A program made the position numbers and the translations under genes. The notes under the pieces are model-generated. The model had not been told where the DNA came from, ran no database searches, and worked only from the letters and a program-made list of their open reading frames with translations. 64,000 nt of DNA from Zanthoxylum bungeanum (Eukaryota; Streptophyta; Magnoliopsida; Sapindales; Rutaceae), in NCBI GenBank assembly GCA_019454045.1, contig SKCR01018444.1:243279-307278 (forward strand), given 5' to 3'. Shown in pieces: positions 12,198-23,968 of this stretch (positions are counted from its first letter, which is position 1; each line of letters begins with the position of its first letter).

Positions 12198-13237
12198 TTA
12201 AGGATATCCAATGAATCGATACTTGTACACTCTAGGTGCAAGTTTATCCCACTGTGCAACTCTTACATAGGTAGGACAACCCCAAATCTTAACATACTTA
12301 AGACTCAGTTTCCTTCCAGTCCATAACTCATACGGAGTAGTCGGAATGGTTTTCGATGGAGCTTTGTTCAGAAGATGAGCGGCAGTGTCTAGAGCATGGC
12401 CCCACAAGTATATTGGTAGATTAGTAAAACTCATCATCGATCGAACCATATCTAATAAAGTTTGATTCCTCCTCTCCGAAACACCATTGTGTTGAGGAGT
12501 GCCTGGAGGAGCACACTGAGCGAGAATCCCATTCTCTTTTAAATAACTCACGAACTCACTACTCATGTACTCACCGCCCCGATTTGATCGAAGACACTCA
12601 AGAGTTTTCCGGTTTGTTTCTCTATTTCAAATCGGTATTCTTTGAACTTTTCAAAAGTTTCCGATTTATGTTTCATAAAAAACACATAACCATATCGTGA
12701 CAAATCATCGATAGAAGTTACAAAGTATTGAAAACCACCAATGGCAGCATGATTTATAGGACCACATACATCAGAATGCACAAGTTCCAATAAATCATTA
12801 GCACGGTGTCCAACACCACTATATGAAGATTTGGTCATTTTACCTTAAATACAATATTCACAAACTGGTAAAGGTTCTATGGTTAGATCCGATATCACAC
12901 CATCCTTAACTAGTTTGGTTAGGCATTTTATGCCTATATGACCTAATCTCATATGCCAAAGTTCTGTGTTATTTATTTCCTCCGATCTTTTCCTTTCAGA
13001 TTTCTCTATATTAAAGACATCACGATTTTTGGTAAGAATGTAATGACCATCAACCATGGGACATGAAACAAGCAAAACATTTATATTATCATATAAATCC
13101 AAAAGACCATCTTTAATATTTACATGAAATCCTTCACTGTCAAGTACAAGAAGTGAGATGATTTGTCGTATCATAGTCGGCACAAAATAACAGTTATTAA
13201 GTTTAATATTACATTCATCAAAGAGTTTCAAAAACAA
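12198..13237 (-). pseudogene. Copia C pol: integrase
   Basis: Integrase of the same polyprotein in three pieces. 13237-12845 holds the zinc-binding pre-integrase part, with LWHMRLGHIG followed by CEYC (HHCC). 12838-12563 holds the core start, with HSDVCGPI and SIDDLSRYGYVFF. 12566-12198 holds the rest, with PPGTPQHNGVSERRNQTL including the catalytic Glu, then LWGHALDTAAHLLN and the IWGCPTYV tail. A frameshift near 12590 separates the first two catalytic residues. In the frame that joins up, the usual RSDRGGEY motif reads RSNRGGEY, so the second catalytic Asp is Asn. An in-frame stop splits the zinc part from the core near 12842. Confidence 0.92.
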
Positions 13238-13299
13238 AATTCCTACTGCTTCAACTTGTAGAGAATCTCTATTCCCTACTTCAAACTTCTAGTTTCCCT

Positions 13300-13500
13300 C
13301 AGATCCTACAACGAATTGCAGATATGAGAAGGACAAGCAGTGTCTAACACCCAAGTCGAACTAGAATCAAAAGCAAGTGTAATGTCAATAATAGGAAAAC
13401 AAATACCTGAGGGAGCTTTCTTCAAAGAAGCTAAATACTTTGGACAATTGCGTTTCCAGTGTCCAAGCATGTCGCAGTAGAAACATTTTCCTTTTGCAAC
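13300..13500 (-). pseudogene. Copia C gag zinc knuckle and protease
   Basis: On the minus strand, 13490-13440 encodes CFYCDMLGHWKRNC, a CX2CX4HX4C knuckle as in copia nucleocapsid. About 60-180 bases further, near 13370-13310, the sequence encodes WVLDTACPSHIC, matching the copia protease active-site region where DTG or DSG is usual; here it is DTA. Stops and shifts interrupt the frame on both sides, so this stretch does not appear as a single ORF. Confidence 0.85.
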
Positions 13501-13552
13501 ATCTGTCTACACATTTGGCTTAGAAACCCCTGTGGAAGCAACCTTTGGACCT

Positions 13553-14119
13553 TTACCTTTGACTTTTTTTTTGTTTCTTCCCAGTCGGCTTTTGAGAAGC
13601 CTGAGAAGGTCCAGAAGAAGAAGCACCAGTGACCATGAAAGTAGAACTATTCTTATTCATGTCATCTTGAGCCATCAAAAACATATTGTGCAACTCAGAA
13701 TAGGTGGGAAGCATATTATGCATGTTAAAGTTAACGATAAAGTCCTTGAAAGACTTAGGAAGAGATGCGAGAATCACACTATTCCCGAGGCGGTTTTCAA
13801 TAGGAATATCCATCATTTCAAGCTCTTTGATACAATCTATTAGCTTCATCATATGTGGGCTAACAGGTTTTCCCTCTAGGAGGAAAGTATGAAAAAGCTC
13901 GACAGCCACCCTATACATCTCTACCTGTGGTCGATCACTGAATAGTTCATTCATATGCAACAAGATGGATCCGGAATCAGGCATCAACATATACTTCCTA
14001 TGTAGTTCCGACACCATAGATCCCAAGATGTATGACCGGACTTTCCGATCATCATCCTTCCATCTTTTGAACGTCTCATGTTCCTCATCTAAAGCATCAT
14101 CTGAAACGCTTGCAGGCAT
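13553..14119 (-). pseudogene. Copia C gag, N-terminal and middle part
   Basis: A 188-codon frame matching the UBN2-type gag of plant copia elements, which forms the capsid of the retrotransposon particle. It includes FKRWKDDDRKVRSYILGSM near residue 18, LHMNELFSDRP in the middle, and LIDCIKELEMMDIPIENRLG with SLPKSFKDFIVNF after it. It ends in a Lys-rich stretch (GKKQKKSQR) before the zinc knuckle at 13490-13440. The start shown is only the first Met of the surviving frame; related sequence extends upstream to about 14250. Separated from protease by a stop. Confidence 0.9.
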
Positions 14120-15016
14120 TGGGCGATCTAGAACATATTCTAGTTGCCCCGCTTGACAGAGAATTCAGAGATTCATGAGCCAAACATTATAATTAACAGC
14201 ACCCTGGAGCTTATGTGTATCAAGTATACGCGAAAGCGGGTTCGAAACAGACATTCTGTCTATACAAGGAAAAATAAAATAAAGCGGAAAATTAATATTT
14301 AAATATCATGATAAAACACTAAATAGAATATGGATTTACTTTTTCTATAATGTGCCCTCGCATTGTCTTACATATTCTTTATAATCCATACAAACAAGAA
14401 TACAAAAATTTAACTCTTAAATCTCACAATGCAAAGTAGATCCTTCTTGACATTCACACAAATCTCACGCTTTAGCAATATTGACCTTTGTAAATTCGAG
14501 AAGGTAGACAACTATTGTCAATTGCATCTCATGCAACTCTTACAATCGGTCATAAATCGAATCTCATCCTCACGCTTTAGCAATATTGGATAGTTCAATT
14601 TTTAGATCAATTTGTCTATCGTCGAAAGTAGGATATTAATATTAACCTCACGCTTTAGCAATATTGGATAATACTTTCTCTTAAATTCGACTCATCTCAT
14701 TCTTAACCGGATTAGAACAAAACATTACAACCAATCCCTCATGCTTTAGCAATATTGGGAAAAATCATAATGGTTTAACTAATACTGTATAGACAAGCCG
14801 GACCATGTCATATTTTCACACAAAATTAATGACACTTAGATCTAGTGTAGACATTTCAACAAGCTCAAATTCATACAAATATTTGAATGTATACATGTAC
14901 AATAAAATACCTAAACATGTAATCTACTATTAAATGTATGCATGGGCATTTTATACAATTAAGAAAAATTGTAAGGAACATGAATAATTAAAGGCATGTA
15001 TCGCTCTGATACCACT
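14120..15016 (-). other. Copia C leader between primer site and gag, with four repeats
   Basis: About 900 bases without a long ORF. Seen on the plus strand, CTCACGCTTTAGCAATATTG occurs at 14464-14483, 14569-14588 and 14647-14666, with a one-base variant at 14738-14757. The spacings are about 105, 78 and 91 bases. The rest is AT-rich. The primer site is at 15003-15014. Confidence 0.75.
15003..15014 (-). other. Primer binding site, copia C
   Basis: Reads TGGTATCAGAGC on the minus strand, the exact complement of the 3' end of plant initiator-Met tRNA, two bases from the LTR end at 15017. Confidence 0.92.
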
Positions 15017-17501
15017 TGTTGAGTGAGGAACAGCAATGCCGTCCGCAGCGGAACCCGCCCGAGATCAAATCCCGAGCGAATAAATTTATTTATTTATTTT
15101 TTTTTTTTTTACAAACTTAAATTATTCCAATGTATTAAAAATATATATCATCATATATAAACTTTTTTCATACATCAAATTAACGTATATAAGCTCAAAT
15201 AAAAATTCCTAACACTTTAACAAATTTATCAACTTGACAAATTTAAATCAAGCATCAAAATTATTTTCCAACACTTGAAAAAATAATCCAAGCATACAAA
15301 ATTAATATATCAATTATATACTAATTTTTCATACACTTTAATGCTTCATTTTCCTCACATACATGCTTCTAATTATTCAACACTTCCACAACAATTTTTT
15401 CTCAACAAAAATCATCAACAAAACAACAATAAATTTACAAATTAAATTTACCAACAATTTCTTTCAACCCTTGCCAATTGTTGAAGCTTTGCATCCAAAA
15501 TCCCCAATTCCTCCAAGCTCTTGATTCTTTGAAATTTATTCTTCCTCCACCAAATTGAGCTTCTTGAAGAACAAGTCTTGGTGATCAAAATGTGGTTTGA
15601 TCACTCAAGAATGGCAACAAGATTTTCCCAAATTTAACTCTTAAAACCTAGGAAAATCAAAGCTTCAAGAACACAAATTAACCTTCAACTCTTAAGGATT
15701 AATTCCATGGACTTGAAAATATGTTTGGGTAATCTTTGGTGGGATTTAAGGCTTGAATTTTTAGAGCCAAAACCAAAAAATAAAAAAAGATTCGTGTTGT
15801 TTTTCCTTCTTATTCGGCAGGCAGCAAAACAGAGGGGTGGAGCTTGTTCTTTTTTCTTTGTTTTCGGCAGTAAGCAAATCATAAGGGGTAAGGAAATTTT
15901 TTATTTTTATAATTTTATTTTTATTAAGATTAATTAAACAAAAACAAAACCAAACCATAGCCATTTAAACAAACCATGGTTTAAGGGAATCTTTTCCGTA
16001 CACCACATATTTCAAAAAATTAACTTAACCAAGGTTAAAAAATTAATCTCACCACAAAGTCAACTTAGTCACAATCAAATGATTTTAGTTACTTTAACTA
16101 AAAATATTCAATTGTATTAACTTAGTTACTTTAATTAATTAAAAGCTTTATTTGTATAAACCAAGTAATTAATTTTGTACATTAATTTAACAATTAAATT
16201 AATTTACTAATTAATTACTAATTTAATGTAAATCAAATTTACATCTATTATTCAATAAACTTATATCAACTCTTGATATAAAATTAATTAATTTAATTCA
16301 TCTCATGAATTATCGGATCAAATAATTTAATCCTTAAAACCCAAAAAAAAAAAATACTTTGTCAACATTTGACGAAAAGTCGCCCTAGTGCTCAACGAGT
16401 AAACTTAATATAATGGAACACTCTAGGCTAATGTTCAGTTGTTACTTATATATATACATATATATCTCATATATTCGTACACATATTCATGAAGGCCTGC
16501 CCACCTACAAATCATGACTAAAAAAAACACGACACGTCGAACCATACAAGTCGAGGTTAAAACGTTAATGTATAATCCCTTCGTCATAACCGTCTCCAAT
16601 TGAGTAAGGTTATAGTTTTACTGTCAAAACCTTATCTACTCAATATTAAAAAACTTTTCACAATCATATTCCATTAATAAATAATATATGCAAAACTCTT
16701 TTCAATATTATTTATAATGTTAAAGAAATAATTTCTTCAACAAACTTTTGGCCAAAAGATTTCCGGAATATACTCTGAAAAAATTCTGGAAACATAATCC
16801 AACCATATGGACTGACGAATTCTCATATTAACACACACCGATCCTTGTGAGCATCGGTCTATACCTAACAGTCATCCAGAGGTCAGACCATAAAAGGTCT
16901 CTGACATGCATGGTATCAGGCATAGATGATCACTCAAAAGACCACCGTGGTGTCTCAAGTCAAAGGACCACAATAACTACTCAACTCGAAAAGATAACTA
17001 TTGACAGTTTTATGGAATATCTATTAGTCATATTTTATGAGTTTGTTCGATATTCATTCCACTAATGAATATCTGCATTTCTATACGAACTTCCACTAAG
17101 CTCACAGTCTGTTAAGACAAACCATATGTCCATTACATATATAGACAATGCACTAGTCTTACCAATATAATGACCGAACCATGTCAATATATCTAGACCA
17201 GGAATAATTTATATTCGAGAGAATGCGTGATATTTCTCAACATCATTTGCAACACTTACAACTATATCACCATATATTGTAACTCTCGGGTCTTTACTAA
17301 TTTCATATAAGGTTCCGAGTGAAACTCGAAATCTCTAACTCTTAGAGTAATCTAACACTTAGATTTACAATATATAAATAAAAGTAAGAAATTACCAAAC
17401 AAATAAATAAATAATCATGATAAAGAAAATATTACATTACATTGCATAAATAATAAATATTCATACAAAAATTAAATGGTGCTCGATCACCATTTCCAAC
17501 A
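15017..17501 (-). mobile_element. Copia C 5' LTR
   Basis: A 2,485-bp LTR running from TGTTGGAAATGGTGATCGAGC at 17501 to CTCAACA at 15017 on the minus strand. Its first 584 bp match 9720-10303. The part near 15065-15700 is very AT-rich, and the 16380-17100 segment resembles the copia D LTR (40550-41200) in layout, so C and D are related families. The short ORFs at 15685-15964 are overlapping shadows on both strands and I do not call them. Confidence 0.88.
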
Positions 17502-18698
17502 ATATCATACGTGTACTAAGATGTAATGTGCTCATACGAACTGATACGAGACCCTAAGGAGGGTCTCTAACATGGTAGGGTGAAACTGGGGTGGTTTAAA
17601 ACTGATTCTGGGCAATTATGTGCCACGCGTCGCAATGCAAGGGAATGTGCGTCGTGATGCGCATCGTCCAGAGGCGTGTCCAACCTTTTTCCGTGCTTGT
17701 CGCGATGCATAAACCTTTCACGTCGCGATGCGTAACAAACCAGAGGCCTTCCTCGCAAAATTCCCAGAACGCGTCGCCACACAGAGAATTCTGTGTCGCG
17801 ACGCAAGGCCAAAATTTAGGCCTTCTCTTCATCCTCTCATACCCTATTATGGCCAACACATCCCCAAACATCCCACATAAATCCAAAATATCATCATTCC
17901 CAACAATGATTCACATCCAAAATTCAATCAATTTCACCCACACTCAAAACTTACAAATTTGGGGAATTCTCACAATCAACAATTTCTTATTACTAAAGCA
18001 TATAAAGATCAATTACTTTAACTTAACCATATCCCTAATCCATTAAATCATCAAAACATCAATTTCCAAAACTTTGGGTTAAGTTTCCTGACCTCATTTT
18101 TTGTTGGATCTTCTTCATCCTTCATGGTTGTTTCTTTCTTTCTTTTTCTTTTTCCATCTTGCTTGATGAATGAACATCACCCATTGCCCTTATTCTTTCT
18201 TCTTCCTTTCTCCTTCTTCTCTCCCTCACGTTTTTCATTCTTATTTTCTTCATTCTTTCTTAATTTTTGAAACTTGGAATAGTAACCTCCTTATATACTA
18301 GGGCTCATTTGATATTTGGAAACATGTAGAAAAGTGTAGAAATGTGGGCAAATTTTGAGATTATTCTATATAGGTCCGTGACACTATTCATCCAAATTTG
18401 TGATCTGCATTTTCGACTCACTTCTGGTCCGAATGTGAAAAAATATTCAATACGAAAGTCATAGATCTTGATCTCAGCTTTCTGACGATATAACATTCAT
18501 AAAAATCAAAGCTCATATGAAAAAGGTACGGCCCAAATACCATGGGCTGTTCGGATTGGAACATCGTAACATCTAATAACGGATTCTCGAAAAATATACC
18601 AATAGTCATCTCATGAGAGCATATATTTTCAAACATTGTTTAAATTTTGTCACACTCATCTCATAGGGAAACAGTAGTTAAAATCCCCGGTCATTATA
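17502..18698 (-). mobile_element. Gypsy G1 3' LTR, lacking its 3' portion
   Basis: On the minus strand the LTR starts near 18698 (TATAATGACCGGGGATTTT) and matches 33223-33957. Its far end is cut by copia C at 17501. The 17600-17830 part is GC-rich and full of GTCGCGACGC-like words. A pyrimidine-rich CTTTC block lies at 18120-18260. No gene is seen. Confidence 0.7.
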
Positions 18699-18715
18699 GT
18701 TTCTCCCCCCCTTAA
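18699..18715 (-). other. Polypurine tract, gypsy G1
   Basis: TTAAGGGGGGGAGAAAC on the minus strand, next to the LTR and followed upstream by sequence resembling the ATTCGAGGACGAAT stretch that closes chromovirus (Tekay/Del type) internal regions. Confidence 0.78.
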
Positions 18716-19231
18716 ATAGGATTCGTCCTCGAATCATTTCTGGTGTCTAACTCGCGGGTTTGTCTTGGTTCGAGAATATCTTGTAATTCTGCTATACTTA
18801 TATTCTTTACCTCCATTTCTACCGCGGAGATATTTATTTTCCCTCTGGGTTTAAAACTTTTGGAAAACTCTTGTCCTACTAACACTATTTTACGTGTCAA
18901 TGAAATCTTATTTCTATACCTCCAATTATATTCGACTTTCCTTATTTCAACAATCCACATGAATTATCGATTCCAAAATTTTACTATGTTCATGACATGT
19001 CGTCCATCTTATCTTAGTCCTATTTTGACCTTATTACTTCCTTCATTACGTAACCACTTAAGATATATTTTTCTACATATCTTATTGGCTCTAAATCTTA
19101 GCTGATTATTTGATCTTTCTCTTTTCTCCTTACTAAGTCTTCGTTTACTTGTGAGTTTCACTCTTCGAGTTTTCAAATATATATCTACTTATGGGTTTAA
19201 GACCACTTAACTTATAACTAAGATGTCCATG

Positions 19232-21313
19232 TGTTGGAGTTTTTAAAGGTCCCAAGATCAAAACTCAAGCATGAATCATAAGTGAATACAACGACGGAAG
19301 TGCGGAATACTTACATCGAGCGGTTGAGCGATGATTTGGGCAACAAAATTCGAAATTCTGCTCACTTTTGCAAGGCAGTGGGCTGCTGTGAATAGTGAAT
19401 TTCGCCCATTGTCTTCAAGATTTGAAGCTCCAAGCTTCATCGTTTGAATCGCGGCTCATGGGTGGACTTCCCTATCACCTTCGCATTGATCCCGGAGTGT
19501 GCTAGCACTCTTGTTTTGCCACAAAACGCACTTGCTTCCCTCCATTTTCCTTTGTTAAATTCGGCAGTTCACTGCCTGTTTTGAAACCAGAAAATGCGTG
19601 AGAGAGGAAGGAGAAATGGTGAGAGAGAGAAGTAAAAAGTGTGTTGGAAATATTGTATATCTTTGCTTATATATTTTCTCCAAATAATAAAGCATATACA
19701 CTTCTTTTGTCTTTCAAAAAGTCAAAGGAAGATATAAAACAATATATGTCTTTCAACTTTCAAAAAGTTGATTTCCAACCACTCACATCAAGTCATTTCA
19801 ATCAATCAATCTAATCAATTGTCACATCACTCAAAGTGACATGATTTGACGCTTGATGTGACGCTAGATGCGACTAGCGATTTGACGCTTGATTTGACGA
19901 GCCGCGCTCGAATTCGAAATGCGAATGCGCTCGTAAATATTCTCGGGCTCGGTTTCGCTAATTCCAAATTAACGAATTTTCCGTCGCGTCGTAATTAAAT
20001 GATTACGCCTAGCGAAATCACTATTCACGTCGCTAACGAATTAATTCTAAATTAATTCGCTCGCCCGGATTAAAATCTAATTTTAATTCCGCGTCGAAAT
20101 CCAATTTCATTTAATATATCAAATATATTAATTAATCGATTAATTCCAAATTAATCATTTTCTCTCTCTCTTTAAATTGATATTTTATCCCAGATAAAAT
20201 ATCTCTGTAATTAATCCCAGATTAATTTTCTCTCTCATCATATTAATCCCAGATTAATAAAAGTGCGAGTCATACGTCATCGGTGAATCTTTGGGAAGCG
20301 ACCCATGAGATCCCCGGATAATTCGGCAGTAAATACGGTCGTCGGAGTATCCGAATCACGTACGTACCAAGTACTACGTTCTACCGATTTACAAGACAAG
20401 GTTGGCTTCTAGCAAAGCACCAAGTCTACCCAATTCTCCTGACATATCCATCTATGAATATTTAAGATCTGTATCAAGCGTAGTATACCAAGTATTATGT
20501 ATATCGGCCCAGTATCGGATAGTCACGTGCTAGGGCTGGGGTTGGATAAGTGTCTACCCCGTCCGAAGCACATGTCGGATGTCTGGTAACTAGTCTCTAT
20601 AATCGGATATGCATGACCTAGTCATAATATCCCGATGGTTGCGCAACACTTAAGAGCACTAATACCGTATCCTGCGTGACATCATCTCCACTATGACTGA
20701 AGTGATACTTCCGTCTTGACATCACACCCAATACTCTATGATTCTCAATATACCCAGCAGTTGGCGTACACAGAATCGGTTAGAGTCCTAGACGACCTCA
20801 ACTAAAGTATATTGATTGTCGTAAGCATTAGCGGTGCAAGTCTCAGGTTAAGACCAAATACACCTACCCTGATGTCGGACTCCCATAGACACATAGTCAT
20901 AATACCAATGGGATTCCGAGGGGTCTATCCAGAGCGAAGCTGTTTCCCGTACCATCGGTGAAACACAACCTCCTATCGCACTTGCATAAGTATCCAATAC
21001 TTAAATATATGAGAACTATGCCGTCGTGCCCTAACAACGCGCACAAGTGCAATACTAGCCTATTCCGCATTATCGATGTCCTGTCTCGATAATACTCCGA
21101 CTAGGGATATTTAATGATTAATCCTTCGTGGACTGATACTGTCTCATATCATTCTCAATCCAGGAACTAATCATATGGACCTCTCTTCATTTATATATCT
21201 AGGTGATCTAATCACAAATGATAAGAGTGCAATCTCCTTTGTCACATAGTTAATTTGTACAACAACACCGTGATCTGTACAAATAGTGACGCTATGGGTC
21301 ATATTATCCAACA
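19232..21313 (-). mobile_element. Solo LTR of copia A with 5-bp target duplication
   Basis: A 2,082-bp family A LTR (ends TGTTGGATAAT at 21313 and CTCCAACA at 19232, minus strand) with no internal sequence on either side. CCATG lies at 19227-19231 and again at 21314-21318, the 5-bp duplication expected of copia integration. This is the product of recombination between the two LTRs of one insertion. Confidence 0.92.
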
Positions 21314-23968
21314 CCATGTACTTTTATTGCTAATCAACGACTTCCATACTTAGAACATTTCTTTAAGCTAGTTCCTGTGGTAATACTCCTCGTAAGTCTG
21401 ATCTTATGCATTTATGCTAGAATTGTGTACTTTTCTACACTTTTGGTTCCTATGCTGGTACAAGCATGGTTACTGCCTGCTATACTGACTATTCCTTAGT
21501 ACCATTGTAAATCTGTCTTATCATTATACACATATACTATTGTTTATCTAGTATCTGAATTATTATTAGCCTTTCTTCTGATGTCTTTGCCTTCTATCAG
21601 GCTTATCCTATAACTGAACTCATGTGATCTATGCTTCTGTCTTTTTATTCGCAGGGGTATCAACTTCTATAATTCTCTGATTATGTCTATGGCTATCTCT
21701 TTTGCCTTCCATAAATGCTTGACTAGAACTTTCTCTCTTCATCATTTTATCTAGATAATTTGTCTTCTAAAACTCTTACTTAGAACTATTTCTTTTTTTA
21801 TTCTGTCCTTATACTATATCTAAAGGTTTCTGTTTCTATCTCCTTCAACTACGTATTCTCTTGGTTCTGAGAATATCTTAAGACGAACATCAAAGTCTAT
21901 TTTCGTTATTGTTGTTTTTTAACGGGGGTTGGGAGGGTGGGAACTTATCTTGAGGCTTTTCTACTTATGGTGATCTGGTGGCACATATTCTTTGTCTATG
22001 AGTCTAGGATTGTCGTATATACATGGCTGATGTCTTTCCTACACTAGGGTACTACTGCTAAAACTTGTATGGCTTGCCTTCTTCAACCTAACTCCTTATC
22101 ATTTTCAACAATCGATCAGTCCACATCTTTTGTAAAATCCTTCTAGAGCCATGCTCCCTAACAACTTCCTCGTACTACCTCTTTATTCATTCCTGTTAAT
22201 TTCTATTGCTCAACCCTCTGAAATCGCTATTTTCTTTCTCTGAGTACTGCTATACTCTCTTTGCTATCTTTTCTAGGAGACTTGCTCTGCTATAAGAGTT
22301 TCTTTCGTGTCTCAGTTTCTTAAACTCTTAATGTTTTACTTTATTGAAACCTCTACATGTTTGATTACTTATGACATCTCCTACTAAATCTTTGATTCAT
22401 GTGGTACTATTTGGCTAATCTTTTCTTCTTGATAATATGATACTTTTATAAGTTATTCACTTTAATCCGAAGAGTCATTCTCCCTATTTCCCTTGCACTT
22501 CTAAGTCCTTTACTTCTTTAAAGGCTTCTTAGCTTAACTGATTATGGCTTCGAACCAGTCTATCTCATGCTTCTTATCTACATTTCATTGAACTTATCAA
22601 TTTGGCAGTTCTAGCCATCTCGCAATTTATCTATCTGTTAACTGCTCTCATTTACTGGCTTTTTCTCTTCACTAGGCTCTAAGTAGAGGAGTGACCATAT
22701 TCATTCCATAAGGATCTATAAGTACACATTTCTACTTTACACTTAAGCTCGGTAATGGTCTGGTTAGGTGTTTGCATGCTCTACTAGAATTAAGGTTTCT
22801 GGAAGGAAGGGTCATTATTCATTCTACATGAGCCTGATCGACTACTTCTTGTCTTGGGGTCCCATAACTACTATCAATTTTCTACGGTACTATCTTCTCA
22901 CTTGTTAACTATGTACCTGAATGTACCAAATTTCCTTGTTACCTTTCATGGTCTTCTTTATAACTTCTATATCTTGACTTTTAGTTCTCAGTTGTACTAC
23001 CAATGCTAGTGGTGACTGATACTTCTGATTACTTCATAGATCTTCAATCTCCAGTCTTGCTATAAGTTTCAACTTGACACTATAATCTACTGTTCTTACT
23101 ATTTCTTTTATCACTCCCAAGTGTCTCCAACTTCTCGAGTTTGTCCCTATATACTTCACGGATTTCTACCGACTTGGGCTGATCTGAGGGTTTTACTATA
23201 GTTGGTCTATTCTGTGGACTTCTACTAATCTAGAAAGTCTCGTATTGAAATGCCTTGATCTTTGGACTATACTGGGTTCTCTTCTTTGTATCCTTGAAAA
23301 TTCCCTTAATACATTTCTGGGTAATTTACCTTCCTAGATCTTTCCATTTCTGAACTCTCGTCGAGTTTCTTACGGTCACCTATATATATATACTGATAGG
23401 GGCTAGGGCAACATCTAATGCCTTGATAGGTCTCAATATCCTTGTTCTGGTACTTTATGTCCTGGTAGGGTCTATTTCTCATGTAAGTTAGGTATGAGGT
23501 AGGCTCTATCAGGACGGCTTCTTTAACAGGTATGACTAAGCGGCTAAAAACTGGATAGCTTAAGATCTTGTCTCCATCGGATTGCCTGAGATAATGTAAC
23601 TAATCATTTTTGTTTATGTCCTTTATTTGCCTGCTTGTGGACCTATGTTTGGGTCTGGAAATCTGGAGTTTTCTAGGTCCTTTTAGCATCTCTCGTCTGT
23701 GGGAACCCCCTAGGCTAATCTCTATCTCTTGCTCATTTTATCCTTCTGTCTATTCCTCGTTGCTAGGAAAATTGGCTGTCTATATAAGGTACTTGATGGT
23801 CTCAAATCTATTTGAAAGAAATTTATGAGCAGGGAAGGAATCTTAGGTCTACTAGGCACTTTAATACTTACTCGAGCTCTTTCTATTCTCTTTACTACTA
23901 TAGATGTTGTATCTTTGTCTTATAGTTGTTCTTAGTCATTCGGGGAGCTCGCTATCTATATAAAGTGT

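Noticed and set aside
13532..14156. Plus-strand ORFs of 103, 62 and 63 codons
   Set aside because: Antisense shadows of the copia C gag frame, which has clear family motifs on the minus strand.
17567..18046. ORFs on both strands rich in Cys, His and Arg
   Set aside because: They cover the GTCGCGACGC-rich part of the gypsy G1 LTR; no domain, and equally open on both strands.
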